Below are positions 47,119 through 59,815 of a stretch of 64,000 nucleotides of DNA, piece after piece. Origin of the DNA: Eucalyptus grandis (Eukaryota > Streptophyta > Magnoliopsida > Myrtales > Myrtaceae). Position 1 is the first letter of the stretch. Each line of letters begins with the position of its first letter. Both the position numbers and the translations under genes were made by a program. The notes below the pieces were generated by a model. It was not told where the DNA came from and ran no database searches. It saw nothing but the letters and a program-made list of their open reading frames with translations. Where the stretch lies: NCBI RefSeq assembly GCF_016545825.1, contig NC_052618.1, positions 45,330,196-45,394,195 on the forward strand, read 5' to 3'.

Positions 47119-49165
47119 TTATTTGCAGTCCATTTTTACCATAGCCTGATATTTTGATTTGGCCGATGATAAAGAGACAATTGATTGCTTTTTAGTTTTC
47201 CATGAAATCAGGGACCTCCCTAAATTGATGTAGAAGCCTGTAACAGATCTTCTAGTCATTGGACAAGTTGCATAATCAGTATCACAATAAGCCTTCATTT
47301 TCATGTCGCAATCTCAAGACATCAATATTCCAAGTCCTAGGCAACCTTTCAAGTATTTTATAACTTTTAGTACTACATTCATGTGAGACTACTTCGGATT
47401 ATGTATAAATTGACCGAGTATCTGCACCACATAACATATATTAGGTTTGGTCATAGTGAGATAGATCAATTTTATAACGAGCCACTGATAACTCGATGGA
47501 TCTTGAAGTAGCAGGTCTTCATTAGATGATGAGGTAGCCTTGTCATATTCAAATGTCGTAAACTTGACATTCCTATTCAATAGAGATGACAGCTGGCTTG
47601 TATCCTGGTAACCCTATTTTTGATATAATCTCTAAGACGATTTTTTGCTGACTAAGACATATCCCTTTATCAGATCTAGCTATCTCAATACCAAGGAAAT
47701 ATTTGGGACCCCCAAGTCTTTGATATGGAAAATAAGATGCAAATACTCTTAAAACTTTCTAATGGCAAAGTCATCATTTATTATTATAAGTATATCATCA
47801 ACATATATCAGCGAATAAATGGATGAGGTGCCTTTAGTCCATGTGAACAATGCACAATCATGTTTAGAATGCTGAAATCCTTCACTTATGAATGCATTAG
47901 TAAACTTCGCATACCACTGCCAAGAAGCTTTTTCCAGTCTATACTGGGACTTACGTAGACGACATACCCAAGACTCTCCCTGTCTGCGAAGTTCCTGTGG
48001 AAGTTTCATGTAGATTTCTTCATCGAGATCACCATGAAGGAAGCATTATGAACATCCACCTGATGTAATTCCTAGTTACGAAATTTAGCAATAGATAGGA
48101 AAGAACATACGGTTACCCCTCGGGCAACAGGGGAAAAAGTTTCATGATAATCAAAACCTTCTCATTGAGTGAATCCTTTGGCAACCAACCAAGCCTTGTA
48201 ACGTTCGATAGAGCCATCTGCCTTATATTTGATTTTATATACCCATTTGCAGCCAATTGATTTTCTATGTGAAGGCGATGGGACTACATCCCAAGTATGA
48301 TTATCCACAAATGCATTCAACTTAGACTCCATAGCCTACTACCATCTTGGATCACGTGCTGCTTCTTCATAGGAGGAAGATTCATGTTCCTTGGATATGT
48401 GACTAATGCAGCACATATGTTCTTGGGATAGTCGATTAAAAGACAGCATGTTCCTTGGGAATACAGAGTAGAGCATATGTAGTCCTTGGTCCACATGGAT
48501 GGATGGTATGATGCCCTAATCGTCATGGTGGCTAACAACTTGCTATTCAGATGACGTTGATGAAGAAGAAGATACATCAGTATGTCGCTCTTATCTTCTT
48601 CGTGATATGACACTAGCGACTCGATTGTTGAATTCGAGTATTCTAGAGTTGCTGGTATGTTTTTTCATTGAAATGAATAGGTATTGAGAATTCATAGACA
48701 AATCTTCTTTTAACAAGAACCGATGATGATTTGGTGCTACTGTAATCATTTGAGTGTTTATGTCGATTCTTGGAATGAAAATTTATTCTCATGAAAAACA
48801 ACATCCTAGCTAACAAGAAATCAACCAGTGGATAGTTCCATAACCCTGTATCCTTTCTGTAAAAGAGGATATCCCATGAAGACACATTTTAGAGCATGAG
48901 GATCCATCTTGTTCGGAAGTCCGATGGTTGTGGCATAGCACCAAAAACTGTTAGGTGTTCTATTTTCGATGGCTTCCTAAAGAGCATTTCAAATGGAGAT
49001 CGCCCTTCAAGAATTCTAGTTGGCATGCGATTAATCAAATAAACCACTGTGACCACACAATCTCCCCAAAAGGATTCTAGAATGGATACTTGGTATTTCA
49101 GGCTCGAGCTACTTCGAAAATATTACAATGTTTATGCTCCACAACTCCATTTCCAACAAGTATCT
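47119..49165 (-). pseudogene. E3 integrase (part), reverse transcriptase and RNase H
   Basis: In coding order: integrase C-terminal pieces, starting near 49150 with NGVVEHKHCNIFEVARA and passing through NRMPTRILEGRSPFE near 49035 and the 48885-48643 piece. The reverse transcriptase has YRLEKASWQWYAKF and the catalytic SLIYVDDILIII (48009-47749). RNase H is at 47580-47389 (SYQWLVIKLIYLTMTKPNIC) and 47304-47119 (AYCDTDYATCPMTRRSVTGF, SLISWKTKKQSIVSLSSAKS). Every piece is in a different frame or separated by stops. Confidence 0.85.
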
Positions 49166-49999
49166 ATAGTGTGATGTAGCCTTTTACAATAATCGTAATA
49201 TTTACCTTTAAACTAGGGCTACATCTAGTAGAGAATTTGAGCAGGATCTCACGCCATCTTGTTGATGGGAATATGAACCATACTCCATCAATATTATCAC
49301 GTCTTTTTATACCAATCAAATATTGGTATGTATTTACATGAATCAAACAATAGAGCTCGTGTACGCTAGAACTATATATGTACCCTTTATACTAAGAACA
49401 TTGGACACATGAGCATCTTGGACAGCCACAAAATTTCCATCATCAATTGTCAACCATCACACATATACAACCAAAGCCATTATGAGTATTCACAATACAA
49501 AAGTGGAAAGGAAATCAAAATAGAGAGAAATCATAGCAAAATTGAATAAACAAATAACAATTTGGACACCCAATTCTATTGAGGAAAATCTGCCATTGCA
49601 ACAACAATCATGCACTGGACCACAAAAGGCCACTCTCGGACTTCCACTCCTAGACATCGAGCAACTCAAGCCACTAACCTTAACGAGCGAAGCATCCAAG
49701 TACAACACACAAGCTAGACTAACAATACCTCACAAAAATCAGAGCAACATAATTGACAGCCGCTAACCCAGCAAGACTTGCATTGATCTTCATCCCCTTT
49801 ATCAACATTTCCCACGTCAATAAAGGCCATCGAACGACAACACCATAATATAAAAATTCTTAAAAATACTGACAAAGCGACACCCAGTAAAAAAGGTCAA
49901 AAAGTCGAAAATAAGGACAAACGACAATTGCCTATGCGGCCAAAATGTGACAATTTCTTCTAGAGTGATGATCGGAACCCAGATTTCTACGATGTCATG
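49166..49999. other. Unassigned DNA between E3 and the sterol oxidase fragment
   Basis: No gene or repeat recognised. Short ORFs here (for example 49542-49766 and 49817-50074) show no family features. Confidence 0.4.
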
Positions 50000-50395
50000 T
50001 AAATTACGCTCATTCCACACAAATCCAATTCCTAGAAAATGCCTCGAAAGCACGCATGCACTCCCACGCACCATCCATCCGACGGAACCTCACCTTCACG
50101 CTCTGGCACGAGAGGAGCTGCAGCGGGCCGACGATGACGAAGAACATCTTCATGACGTCCTTGTAGCAACTTGAAAATCTTGGAGGAGAGCCAGACCTTG
50201 GGCTGCATATTGAAGCAGTTGAAGCCGGTGGGGCGCGCAAGCTCCAAGAGCAAGATGGGGAGTGGGGCGAGGGACAAGATGAGGATGTGGAAGAAAATGC
50301 TGTGGCTGTAGAGGAAGTAGTTGGACTTGGTGGCGAAGTACTCGAACCAAAGGGGGCTGGGGCTATGTGTGAGAGAAGATGAGTGCAAGATAAGA
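50000..50395 (-). pseudogene. Sterol C-4 methyl oxidase (SMO1-type) first-exon fragment
   Basis: Minus-strand fragment matching the N terminus of plant 4,4-dimethylsterol C-4 methyl oxidases, ER membrane di-iron enzymes of sterol synthesis. The 50388-50160 part reads SPLWFEYFATKSNYFLYSHS, then FFHILILSLAPLPILLLELA (membrane segment) and FNMQPKVWLSSKIFK. The frame then slips by one base near 50161, and the sequence continues CYKDVMKMFFVIVGPLQLLS, a family-typical block. After SVKVR similarity ends, where an intron is plausible. The histidine boxes that bind iron are absent, so this is a 5' fragment only, with a one-base frameshift. It could be a captured gene piece or the relic of a decayed gene. 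Confidence 0.8.
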
Positions 50396-51177
50396 GAGAG
50401 TAACTAGGGAAAATGCTTGTGGTAGCCTTTGCTCAGGGTAAGCGGTCCCAGGTTTCATCCAAGTTCCACCTAGAACCTAAATCTGCCCATCGAAAACAAG
50501 TTCCCTAATTTTTGGAAATTGGAACTTACCCTACATATCCAAGAACTTGGAATCTACCATGTCACATGTTTTAGGGTCTACCCAAGTTACATGTATAGTT
50601 TTAATTGAGCGGTTGCGGTGAATCATCACCTATAATGATCACTATTCACTACAATTCACTTATCTAGATATTCTGTATGTGTCAGGCTACGAGAGTGACA
50701 AAACAGGTTGTGAATGGGACAGGAAAAAAAACCAAAATGACCTTCCTGCTCTGAAAAATCAACAAGAGACTCAAAATTCATGCAAAAAAGGGCGTTTGAT
50801 AACAACGTGATAAAGTTTTACGTTTCAAAGTTTTGTAGATGAATTTTTCTATTTGGTAATTTATGTGAGGTGCAAGTGTGTGATGTATATCTTCTTGCTT
50901 GGAAGAAAGGATGGAAACTGCTTGGCCAGTCCCACTCGCGGGGTCAACAGTCTTGTCTTATCTTACAATATCTCGTAAAGAACTCACTCGAAATAATCAC
51001 TGCAAAAAATTTCGCATAAGCACCACGTCCTCAATGGTCATAAGAATTACGTCTGTCCCATAGTCATTCACGCTTCCATCTGGAGGGCAACTAGCTTTTG
51101 TTTTTTCGTCCTTCTTCACCCTTCGTTTTACCGGGTGCCTGCACATCAATCCCGAAAGCGAAGCAGATATCCGAAAT
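50396..51177. other. C2 right end and unassigned DNA
   Basis: 50640-50890 matches C1 near 42340-43040 (TTCTGTATGTGTC, GAGTGACAAAACA, GTTTTGTAGATGA). The remainder up to E4 has no recognised feature. Confidence 0.5.
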
Positions 51178-51507
51178 TGTTGGAGCTATGTCTCGGTACT
51201 GCTGCTGATGTTCTGTTGTCTCGGTACTGCTGCTGATGTTCTGTTGTTTTTTATATTATTCAGTTAAGTTTATTTGTTAGGCGGTTGGTTTGTTAGCTAT
51301 TTTCTAGGAAGTGGAACAAGTTCTGTTTTGCACGTTTGTGTGCGGTTCTATTTTGCACATTTGTGTGCGGTTCCAAAAGATGTTCTTATTTAGCTTGTAC
51401 TTGACAGTCTTTTTTAGTATGAATGAAGTTCAATGTTCTGTTTCATTCCTTCTCTCTCTGTGTAACTAGAAGTTTGTGAGTATTAGTTGAATATATCAAC
51501 AATAACA
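51178..51507 (+). repeat. 5' LTR of E4
   Basis: 330 bp, TGTTGGAGC to AATAACA. It contains a 28-bp direct duplication (TCTCGGTACTGCTGCTGATG plus TTCTGTTG, twice near 51190-51246) that the 3' LTR lacks, and shares AGGCGGTTGGTTTGTTAGC and the GTGTGCGGTTC pair with it. Confidence 0.88.
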
Positions 51508-51508
51508 G

Positions 51509-51520
51509 TGGTATAAGAGC
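51509..51520 (+). other. Mutated primer binding site of E4
   Basis: TGGTATAAGAGC, one base from the standard TGGTATCAGAGC, located directly inside the 5' LTR. Confidence 0.8.
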
Positions 51521-51557
51521 CTCTGTGGGATCTTAAGGGACTGTGAAGTGAGGGTAA

Positions 51558-54500
51558 GTGAGTGAAGATTGCTTCCAATCTGCAAAGAAAAAGTTGATGG
51601 AGGCAGGATTGAGTGGATTCTCTACTATGGCTACTCTAGTCTTTACTGGGGAATATTATCAAGTCGGGGCTGTTAAGATGACAGCATTCTTGGAGGGTCA
51701 TGATCTATGGGAGGCTGTGGAGATTGATTATGAGGTTCCTCCACTTCTAAACAATCCGACCTTGAATCATATAAATTACCATAAAGAGAGAATCACAAGG
51801 AAGGCCAAGGCAAAGTCTTGCCCGTATGCTGCTGTCTCACCCCCTATCTTCACAAGGATCATGAGATGTGATTCTACAAAGGCAATATGAGGTTTCTTGA
51901 AGGATGAATACGAGGGAGATGAGAAGATAAGGACCATGAAGGTGCTGAATCTCTTGAGGGAGTTTGAGAGACAACATATGAAGGATTTAGGGTCAGTGAA
52001 GGTATATTCTGATAGGTTGATTGAGATAGCTGAAAAAATCAGAGTCTTAGGGACTAACTTGAAGGATGAAAGGTTGGTTTAGAAGATTTTGGTGTCTCTT
52101 TCAAAGAAGTTTGAAGCCACCATAGCTTCTCTGGAAAATACAAGAGACTTAGCTGACATAAAGCTTGCAGAATTGTTAAATGCCCTACAAGCACATGAGC
52201 ATAGAAGACTAATGAGAAGAGAAGAGCCTGTAGAGGGTGCACTGCAAGCTAAAGTGAAGTCCAATGATGAGGCAAATGGAAGAAATGGAATTAGTCCAAA
52301 GGAAATGCAAGTGACTTCAAGTTTGTAGCAAAAGAAGGAAGTTCTAGTGAGTCTAGCAAATGGAAGAAGAACAAGAAGTCTTGTCAACACTGTGATGGAA
52401 CTAATCATCAGTCCTTTAGATGATGGAGGAAGCCTGATGCTAAGTGCAGAAGATGTCACAAGGTTGGTCACATGGAAGCGATCTGCAAAGAGAATCACCA
52501 CCAGCAAGCAGGAGAAGCACATATAGCAGTGAATGAGACTGAGGAAGAACATTTGTTTGTAGCTTCCTATTTTGGCTCTTCTGTTGAGCATGATGCATGG
52601 CTGGTGGATAGTGGCTGTACCAATCATATGACTAGCAATTTGAAGCTGTTTAGGAGTCTAGGCAAGTTAGTCAGGTCCAGAGTCAGAATTGCCAATGGAC
52701 AGTAAATCGAAGTATAAGGAAAGGGTACAGTAGCTATTGAAGGAAATCATAAGGTGAAGCTAATCATTGATGTTCTCTTTGTGCCAAAAGTTGACCAGAA
52801 TCTGTTGAGTGTTGGTCAATTAGTTGAGAAGGGCTATAAGGTGAAGTTTGAAGGAAAGGAATGCCTTATTGATAAAGCAGATAGCAAAGAAGTGTTAAGA
52901 ATGCCAATGAGGGACAAGAGCTTCATGTTCAAGCCACAAGAGATGCAACAAATGGCTTTAAAGTACAAAGAAGAAAATGCAGAGTTATGGCATAAAAGGC
53001 TTGGGCATGTTCATAGGAAGAACATGTTGTTTATGCAGAGAAATAGCTTGGCAAATGACTTGCCAAGTTTGGAGGAGGAATTTCCACAGTACAGAACTTG
53101 TCTTCTTGGCAAGCAAGCCAGATTTCCTTTCAAATGAGGAGGTTGAAGAGCACATGAGAAGCTGTCCACACAGACTTATGCGGACCTATGTCCGAGTCAT
53201 CTCTCAATGGTAGCGAGTATTTCATTACTTTCATAGATGACATGACTAGGATGAGCTGGATTTATTTTCTGCAAGCCAAGTCTGAAGTTGCTGATGTGTT
53301 TGTGAAGTTCAAAGCCTTAGTTGAGAATTAGACTGGGAAGAAAATTAAAATGCTCAGGTCTGACAATGGTTTTGAGTATACTGCTCACAAGTTTAAGTTA
53401 AACTGTGAGCAAACAAACATTGTGCAGCAGTTCATTGCTCCCTATTCACCTCAACAAAATGGGGTCAGTGAGAGAAAAAAAAACAGAAGCATTGTGGAGA
53501 TGGCCAGATGTATGATGTAGGAGAAGATGTTGCCTAAGAAGTTATGGGTTGATGCAACTAATACTGCAGTGTTCCTGTTGAACATATTGCCCACAAAGGC
53601 CTTAGAGAGGTCAACACCTTTTGAAGTCTGGTATGGTATTAGACCTTTTGTGAAAAATTTGAAGGTTTTTGAGTGTTTGTGTTATACTCATGTTCCTTAG
53701 GTCAAGAGGGACAAGCTAGATCAAAGAGTTGAGCTTGGAGTCTTCATTGGGTACATTCTCCAATCAAAGGCTTACAGGATTTTTCACCCTATGACAGGGA
53801 ATGTGACAGTGAGTAGAGATGTTGTTTTTCTAGAGGAAGATGAGTGGAATTGGATGGAAGAAAAGAATGTAAGACAACAGCAATCTGCAAAACAACAACC
53901 CGCAACAATTGTAGAGGTAGACAAAGTTATGGATGGATTGGAAGATAGTATGGATGATATGCCAGTAAGAGGCACAAGGTCACTTGCTGAAATCTATGAA
54001 AGAAGCAATGTGGCAATGCTTGAATCATCTAACTTTGTGGAAGTTAAGGAGGATTAGAGGTGGATTGAAGCAATGCATGAGGAGTTTATAATGATTCAAA
54101 AAAACCACACATGGGAGCTTATTGACAGACCATCTGATAAGAATGTGACTGGGGTTAAGTGGATGTTCAGAACAAAACTTAATCCTGATGGTTTTGTCAA
54201 TAAACACAAAGCCGGACTGGTTGTGAAAGGCTATGCTCAAATATATGGAGTAGACTATTTTGAAACATGTGCTCCTGTTGCAAGGCTTGATACAATCAGG
54301 CTACTATTAACTATTGCGGCAGAGAATGGGTGGCATGTATTTCAGTTAGATGTCAAGTCTACATTTCTGAATGGAGAGCTCGAGGAGGAGATTTTTGTTG
54401 AACAACCTAAAGACCTTAGTATCAAAGGGCAAGAAGAGAGGGTATACATATTGAGGAAAGCTCTATATGGATTGAAGCAGGCTCCAAGAGCTTGGTATGG

Positions 54501-55496
54501 GAAGATAGACCAATATTTGCAGGATTTTGGCGTTGTAAGAAGCTTAAGTGAGTTCACTCTTTATGTCAAGAGGGTGAATCACAATATTGTAATTTTGTCA
54601 CTCTATGTAGATGATTTATTGGTGACAAGGAATGATGTGGAACTAATAGAGAGGGTGAAGTAAGGCCTGTTTGCAGATTTTGAGATGTCAGACTTGGGAA
54701 AGATGGCTTATTTCTAGGGTTTGGAAGTCAAACAAACTTCACATGAGATCTTCATCTGCCAAAAAAAAGACATGAAGGAAATTCTGAAGAAGTTTCATAT
54801 GGAAGATTGTAGAAGTGTAAGGACTCCTATGGCTGTTAGGAGAAGCTACAGAAGAATGATGGAACTGATGTAGTAGATGCTTATATGTATAGAAGTTTGA
54901 TTGGATGTCTCATGTATCTTACAGCAACCAGACCATATATTCTATTTGCAGTGAGTGTTTTATCCAGGTTCATGAGTAGTCCTAGTCAGTTACATTTGGT
55001 TGCTGCAAAAAAGGTCTTGAGATACCTCAAAGGAACATTGTTCCTTGGTGAGAAGTTTAGGAAAGGTCAAAAGTTTAAGTTACAGGGCTTTTCTGATAGT
55101 AATTGGGCTGGCTTAGTGGATGACATGAAAAGTACATCTGGGTACTGCTTTACTCTTGATTCTGCTTGTTTCTCCTAGTGTTCCAAAAAGCAGGAGATTG
55201 TAGCTCAGTCCACTGCATATGCTAAGTTTATAGAAACTACTACGGTTGCAAATTAAGCTTTGTGGCTGAAGAAGATAATGAAGGATCTGTGGTTAAATTC
55301 TAGTGATTGCATTAAAGATAAAGTGGATAATCAGGCTGCATTAGCAATATCACAGTATCTAGTTTTCCATGGCAAAACCAAGCATTTTAAAGTCAAATTC
55401 TTCTTTCTACATGAAATGCAACAAAGTTGTGAAGTTAAGTTGGTCTATTGCATATCTGAAGATCAGCTTGCAGACATGTTCACAAAGCCACTTTAG
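51558..55496 (+). pseudogene. E4 gag-pol polyprotein with many stops
   Basis: Gag core at 51600-52330 (VKMTAFLEGHDLWEAVEIDY, KVLNLLREFERQHMKDLGSV), then two good CCHC knuckles (CQHCDGTNHQSFRC near 52387, CRRCHKVGHMEAIC near 52446). The protease motif is AWLVDSGCTNHMTSN near 52597, and the GAG-pre-integrase motif LWHKRLGHVHRKNM near 52985. The integrase core spans 53180-53700 with [18 protein letters not shown] and SPQQNGVSERK in place. The reverse transcriptase (54073-54663) carries FQLDVKSTFLNGELEEEIFV and LSLYVDDLLVT. RNase H is at 54885-55496, ending ADMFTKPL. Stops are mainly single TAG/TGA codons (for example after 51887, 52080, 54663, 55178), with few frameshifts. No activity expected. 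Confidence 0.88.
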
Positions 55497-55564
55497 GCTG
55501 GAAGATTTGAGCTGTTAAGTGAGAAAATAGGAGTTTGCAGCAAGAATCGATCTAAGGAGGAGTT

Positions 55565-56041
<477 letters not shown>

Positions 56042-56087
<46 letters not shown>
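56042..56087. repeat. (CT)n microsatellite
   Basis: About 23 CT repeats directly at the right edge of E4, followed by a short C run. Confidence 0.95.
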
Positions 56088-56089
<2 letters not shown>

Positions 56090-56094
56090 CCCAA

Positions 56095-56785
56095 AAGCTC
56101 CCTCTCGAATTCCCTCACTTTCACCCCCTTTCATCGAGCTCTAGAAGGTCCTATTTGTAGGCTGGAGGGTCCGATCGATGGGGGGTTTTGACCGCCGGTC
56201 CTTCGCAATGCCGACTGGCCCCCGGTGTGGCCGAACCGGCATCCCATCCTGTCTTCTTCGCGGTCGCCTACTCGGCATTGTAGGCATCCACCAAGACATC
56301 CCCTTCCATTCCGTTTCTCGCCGGATCTCATGCTGCTTCGTTCAGTGGCATTGATGGTGCTTGCGAGACGTTCCCCCCGTTGCCGACCTATCCTCCTCTC
56401 TCTATCGGAGGTCGTCCCCCGTGTGTGGTGTGCAGCGTGAGGAAGGAAGAAGGAAGAAGAAGGAGAGGGCCTGGCCGCGAAGTCAGTGAGCTAGGGATGA
56501 GATGGGCCTTGGGCCTACGCAGAAATGAGAAAAGGGGCTGGGGTCAAGCCCAGCCCCCAAAGCCAACGTTTTCTTCTTTTAAAAAAAAATAGTAATAATA
56601 GTTTTTTTAGAAAAAATTCTATCTATCCGAAATGCAGTAAAATAAGGAAAAATAAAATTTAATTGATACAAATAATATTAATGCATATGCGATGTGAAAA
56701 TCCTTTTTGTTAGGACCGAATTGGTACCTAATTTTCCATACAAATTAATCCTAAATATTTAATTAAAATTTAGGTGTCAACAATC
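56095..56785 (-). repeat. GC-rich LTR fragment, copy 2
   Basis: Read on the minus strand it starts TGTTGACACCTAAATTTTAA (56785-56766), passes AT-rich DNA and then the GGCTTTGGGGGCTGGGC block. A TATA-like CTACAAATAGG (near 56155) and a GC-rich leader follow. The same TGTTGACACCTAAATTTT terminus opens the LTR at 62107, supporting LTR identity. The other end is not defined; the E4/CT boundary lies beside it. ORFs on both strands here are not called. Confidence 0.65.
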
Positions 56786-57256
56786 AAGTCCTAAAATGTT
56801 CTCATCATTTCTCTTCAATTGCTCTCTTCATTGAGCAACTGATCAAGGAACATGATGCTAGATTGCCCCGATTGCAACGTCAATCCAATTATGTATCTAA
56901 AACCTCTATAGTTTGGTGTCGTAAATTTATACATGCGATTTGGTAAAATTTATGCCCTTTCTTTCTTCGAGAAGGGAAGATGACAAAATTAATACCGACG
57001 GAATCGAATGTGTTGCTATATATTTTTAAAAGCTAAAGTCGAAGAAGTATGGTGCACATAATATTTTTTGATATGAAAACCGTCTTCCCTTACGTGAAGG
57101 GCGATAAGATGATGAAAGCAACGTGCACAGATTTGGTATGCATTGCCGTTACCAAGCTTATAATCAATTCATGTCAAACTATATCTATATAATTCGACCA
57201 CTAAAAGTGGGAAGATTTGTGAATGGAGTTAAAGAACACATTTGATGCCAACGATG
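56485..57256. repeat. Duplicated block D1
   Basis: Direct repeat of 59968-60736, about 3.48 kb downstream. Matching strings include GATACAAATAATATTAATGC, TTAATCCTAAATATTTAA, TTTTTTGATATGAAAACC and GTGAAGGGC, and GATGCCAACGATGAAAATGG near its end. It covers the distal part of the LTR fragment plus about 470 bp of flank. Confidence 0.88.
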
Positions 57257-59564
57257 AAAATGGTCACTCCCAATGCAATCATTATCATTCACCGCCATGC
57301 TCCTGCAGTACAGATGCTGTAGAATGGGCAAATATCAGAAAACCGAAAACAAGATAAAAATGGGTTCATGTCAGCTGAGTCAGCTCATTCTCTTTGAGAC
57401 AGAATCACCATTCTTACAACTTGGAAATTGCAACTTGCTCAGAAATCAATTGCATCCATAGGGACCATGCCACTGGGAGAATTTCTTTTCGTAATATATG
57501 ACCAACATGTTGGTTTTTCAGAATGATGATGCGGCTTTTAGCCTTTAAGAAGAGCCGAGTGCTTATTACAATCCTTCTCCTCCTCTCCCAGTTGAACAAG
57601 GCCCTTACTGCAGCTCTCGACCGAGCAGAGTACCAAAAGACCCCCTCAGGTAAATAACATAAATCTAGTAATTGGCATTAATAAGAAGAAAACACATGGA
57701 TTATGTAAATCCCCAAAAATGACCGACAAAGAGGCGATGCCATCAAAGGCAAATCGGAAAACTAACAATCGATGCCAAAGCCTAAAAGTGACCACTCTCA
57801 TAAGAGGGTGGTCAAACAGTATTTTTCAAAATAACTTTCTCATGTAATCTGTGATGGGCTCAACAAAAGGTAAATTGAATGAAAAATAAACAATCAATGC
57901 CAAAACCACTGGTAACTTTTTATGCTTCAGCAACAATGATTAAACTTGCACTCTATCCTGTGACCAAGACCAAGAAAGCCTTTGAGACTCAAGCTCAGTT
58001 CCTTCACAATTACAAGCCTCAGGATATTTCAGGACAACACACTATTGGCAGCGGAGCTGCAGAGGAATAAGTTCCCTCTCCGTAAATTTGCTACTGTTTA
58101 AGCAACGGAACATATCTTAGTTACTGAAGAAACGCCGTCAAAAGTCAAAATCAAAAGTCACAATACAGGGAAACTGGTTGAAAAGAAGCAGCCTATAATA
58201 TTCCTATCAATCCTCTCTAAGTTAAATGACCAAAAGGGCAAATTGATTCAGCTTTCAGAGACATCGAATGGATTACTTCTGCTTGCTTTATGGAAGCACT
58301 CAAAACATAGGAAGAGAGAGATACAAACAACAAAGACACACTCTTCAGAATTGAGACAAAAAGAGAATCACACTGCACATTCAACAAAAAAGGGCATGAC
58401 CAGAAGCTTGACAATCATTCCCTTTATTGAATTTATTGTTGAAAATGTTCATAGCGTAGCATCCTGTTCTTGTCATTTACCAATCCTCCCTTCCTCCCTC
58501 TTTACAAGGTGGCTCCGGTGCAAGTATAAAAGTCAGATTTGCCAATGAAGTATGAAGGCACGATCTAGATAGCACTTGCAACAAATTGAAGCATCACCAT
58601 AACCATAAAGAACTAAAACAACGAAAACAGGTGAGGAAAAAGGAACCCTACTGCTCTGTGGGCCAAACCAACCTGTGATTGAAGAGTACTAACATACCAA
58701 GACTCTAATGAGTTGTGAACAAATCTCATGTTCAGGGATGAAGACTAATCTTGCTTCAAGTTAGGGCACCTAAATCTCCAAAAAGTCAGCTGTCTTATGG
58801 GAAATAACAAGGAAGATCATTTTGTTCACGATTGGCAACAAATAATTTTCCAATTGCAGTATACAGATCCTCTGAGCTTTTCTTGAACAAAACCATCAGC
58901 TTTGACATGCACGCTTTTGACAAGGCTTAATAAAGCTTCATCCATTTTACCTCAATCCTCTCCACATTGATCTAGACAGCTTCGGACTACACCAACAGCT
59001 AAGAGATTCAATGCTCTTTTCATTTTTTGTGGGAGAGATCCGTTTTCCCTCGTGCACTTTACCTTCTATTTAAGAGAGAAAGCAAATAATGAGACACATA
59101 AGGAGACCCTGAAAGGGAGATCGGTCTGGTTTAGAGTGGTTAGGGAGTCCATTGACAACAACATTGCCATTGAGGGATCGACGGCTGACCGCAACAGTCC
59201 CTCAAGGTCCAAAGCATTAAAAAAGACATTGCTTTCAAGACACGATATTAAATAACATTCATACAGAGTGCACAGGTTGAAAAAACCAGAGCGAAATATG
59301 AAGAGACTAGATTAAGAATCCCAGTTGCATCAAGCAATTTCTTGAAAGGAACACATGAAACCCTTGATCAGTCAATTCACCGACGAAGAACACTTCATCG
59401 AAACATTTACATTTTTTCTGGCCAGTTACAAGGTATATAAGCTTATATCCATAAATACCTTATGTACATTGAATCGTGAAATTCTAATATTCACATTGCC
59501 CCGACGGCACAGACAACCCAATATCATCCACCGATCGAACCTTAACAAATATAGCATTACCAAG
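57257..59564. other. Unassigned DNA downstream of the chloroplast-type exon
   Basis: About 2.3 kb without a supported ORF. It lies 3' of the minus-strand exon at 59565-59971 and may include its 3' untranslated region or intergenic DNA. Short ORFs (for example 57879-58070 and 58217-58548) show no recognisable family. Confidence 0.4.
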
Positions 59565-59784
59565 TTAACACATTGTCGTCAATCTAATGGGAACCTTCTC
59601 CCTCGCGGCATCACCAACTCCCTCCACCGCTAAACTCCTCAGCATTTTCTTGAAGGCGAAATGCACGCAATTCGACAGCGCAATCCAACACATGACCTCA
59701 TATACAAAGTCGAGCGCGAAGCCGGAACCGGGACCGAACCGCGACGACGTATTGTCCTCCAAATTCGGCCCTCCGAAATTCCAT

Positions 59785-59815
<31 letters not shown>

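Larger units (their letters stand above)
46599..49165 (-). mobile_element. 5'-truncated Ty1/copia element E3
   Basis: Minus-strand copia remnant with a short 3' LTR, purine tract, RNase H, reverse transcriptase and the C-terminal half of integrase. Homology stops near 49165 within the integrase core, so protease, gag and the 5' LTR are missing. Its LTR end coincides with the point where C2 departs from C1 (GGTCATG then ACAGAG versus CTCGCA). It is not closely related to E1 and E2, judging by its short LTR and motif spellings. Confidence 0.85.
43715..50890. repeat. Intergenic segment C2 (paralogue of C1, with insertions)
   Basis: Direct-orientation copy of C1. Uninterrupted parts are about 43715-43960, 45580-46598 and 50640-50890. 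Between them lie the fold-back element (43970-45570) and a block at 46599-50640 with copia E3 and the sterol methyl oxidase fragment. The landmarks listed for C1 recur in the same order. Confidence 0.82.
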
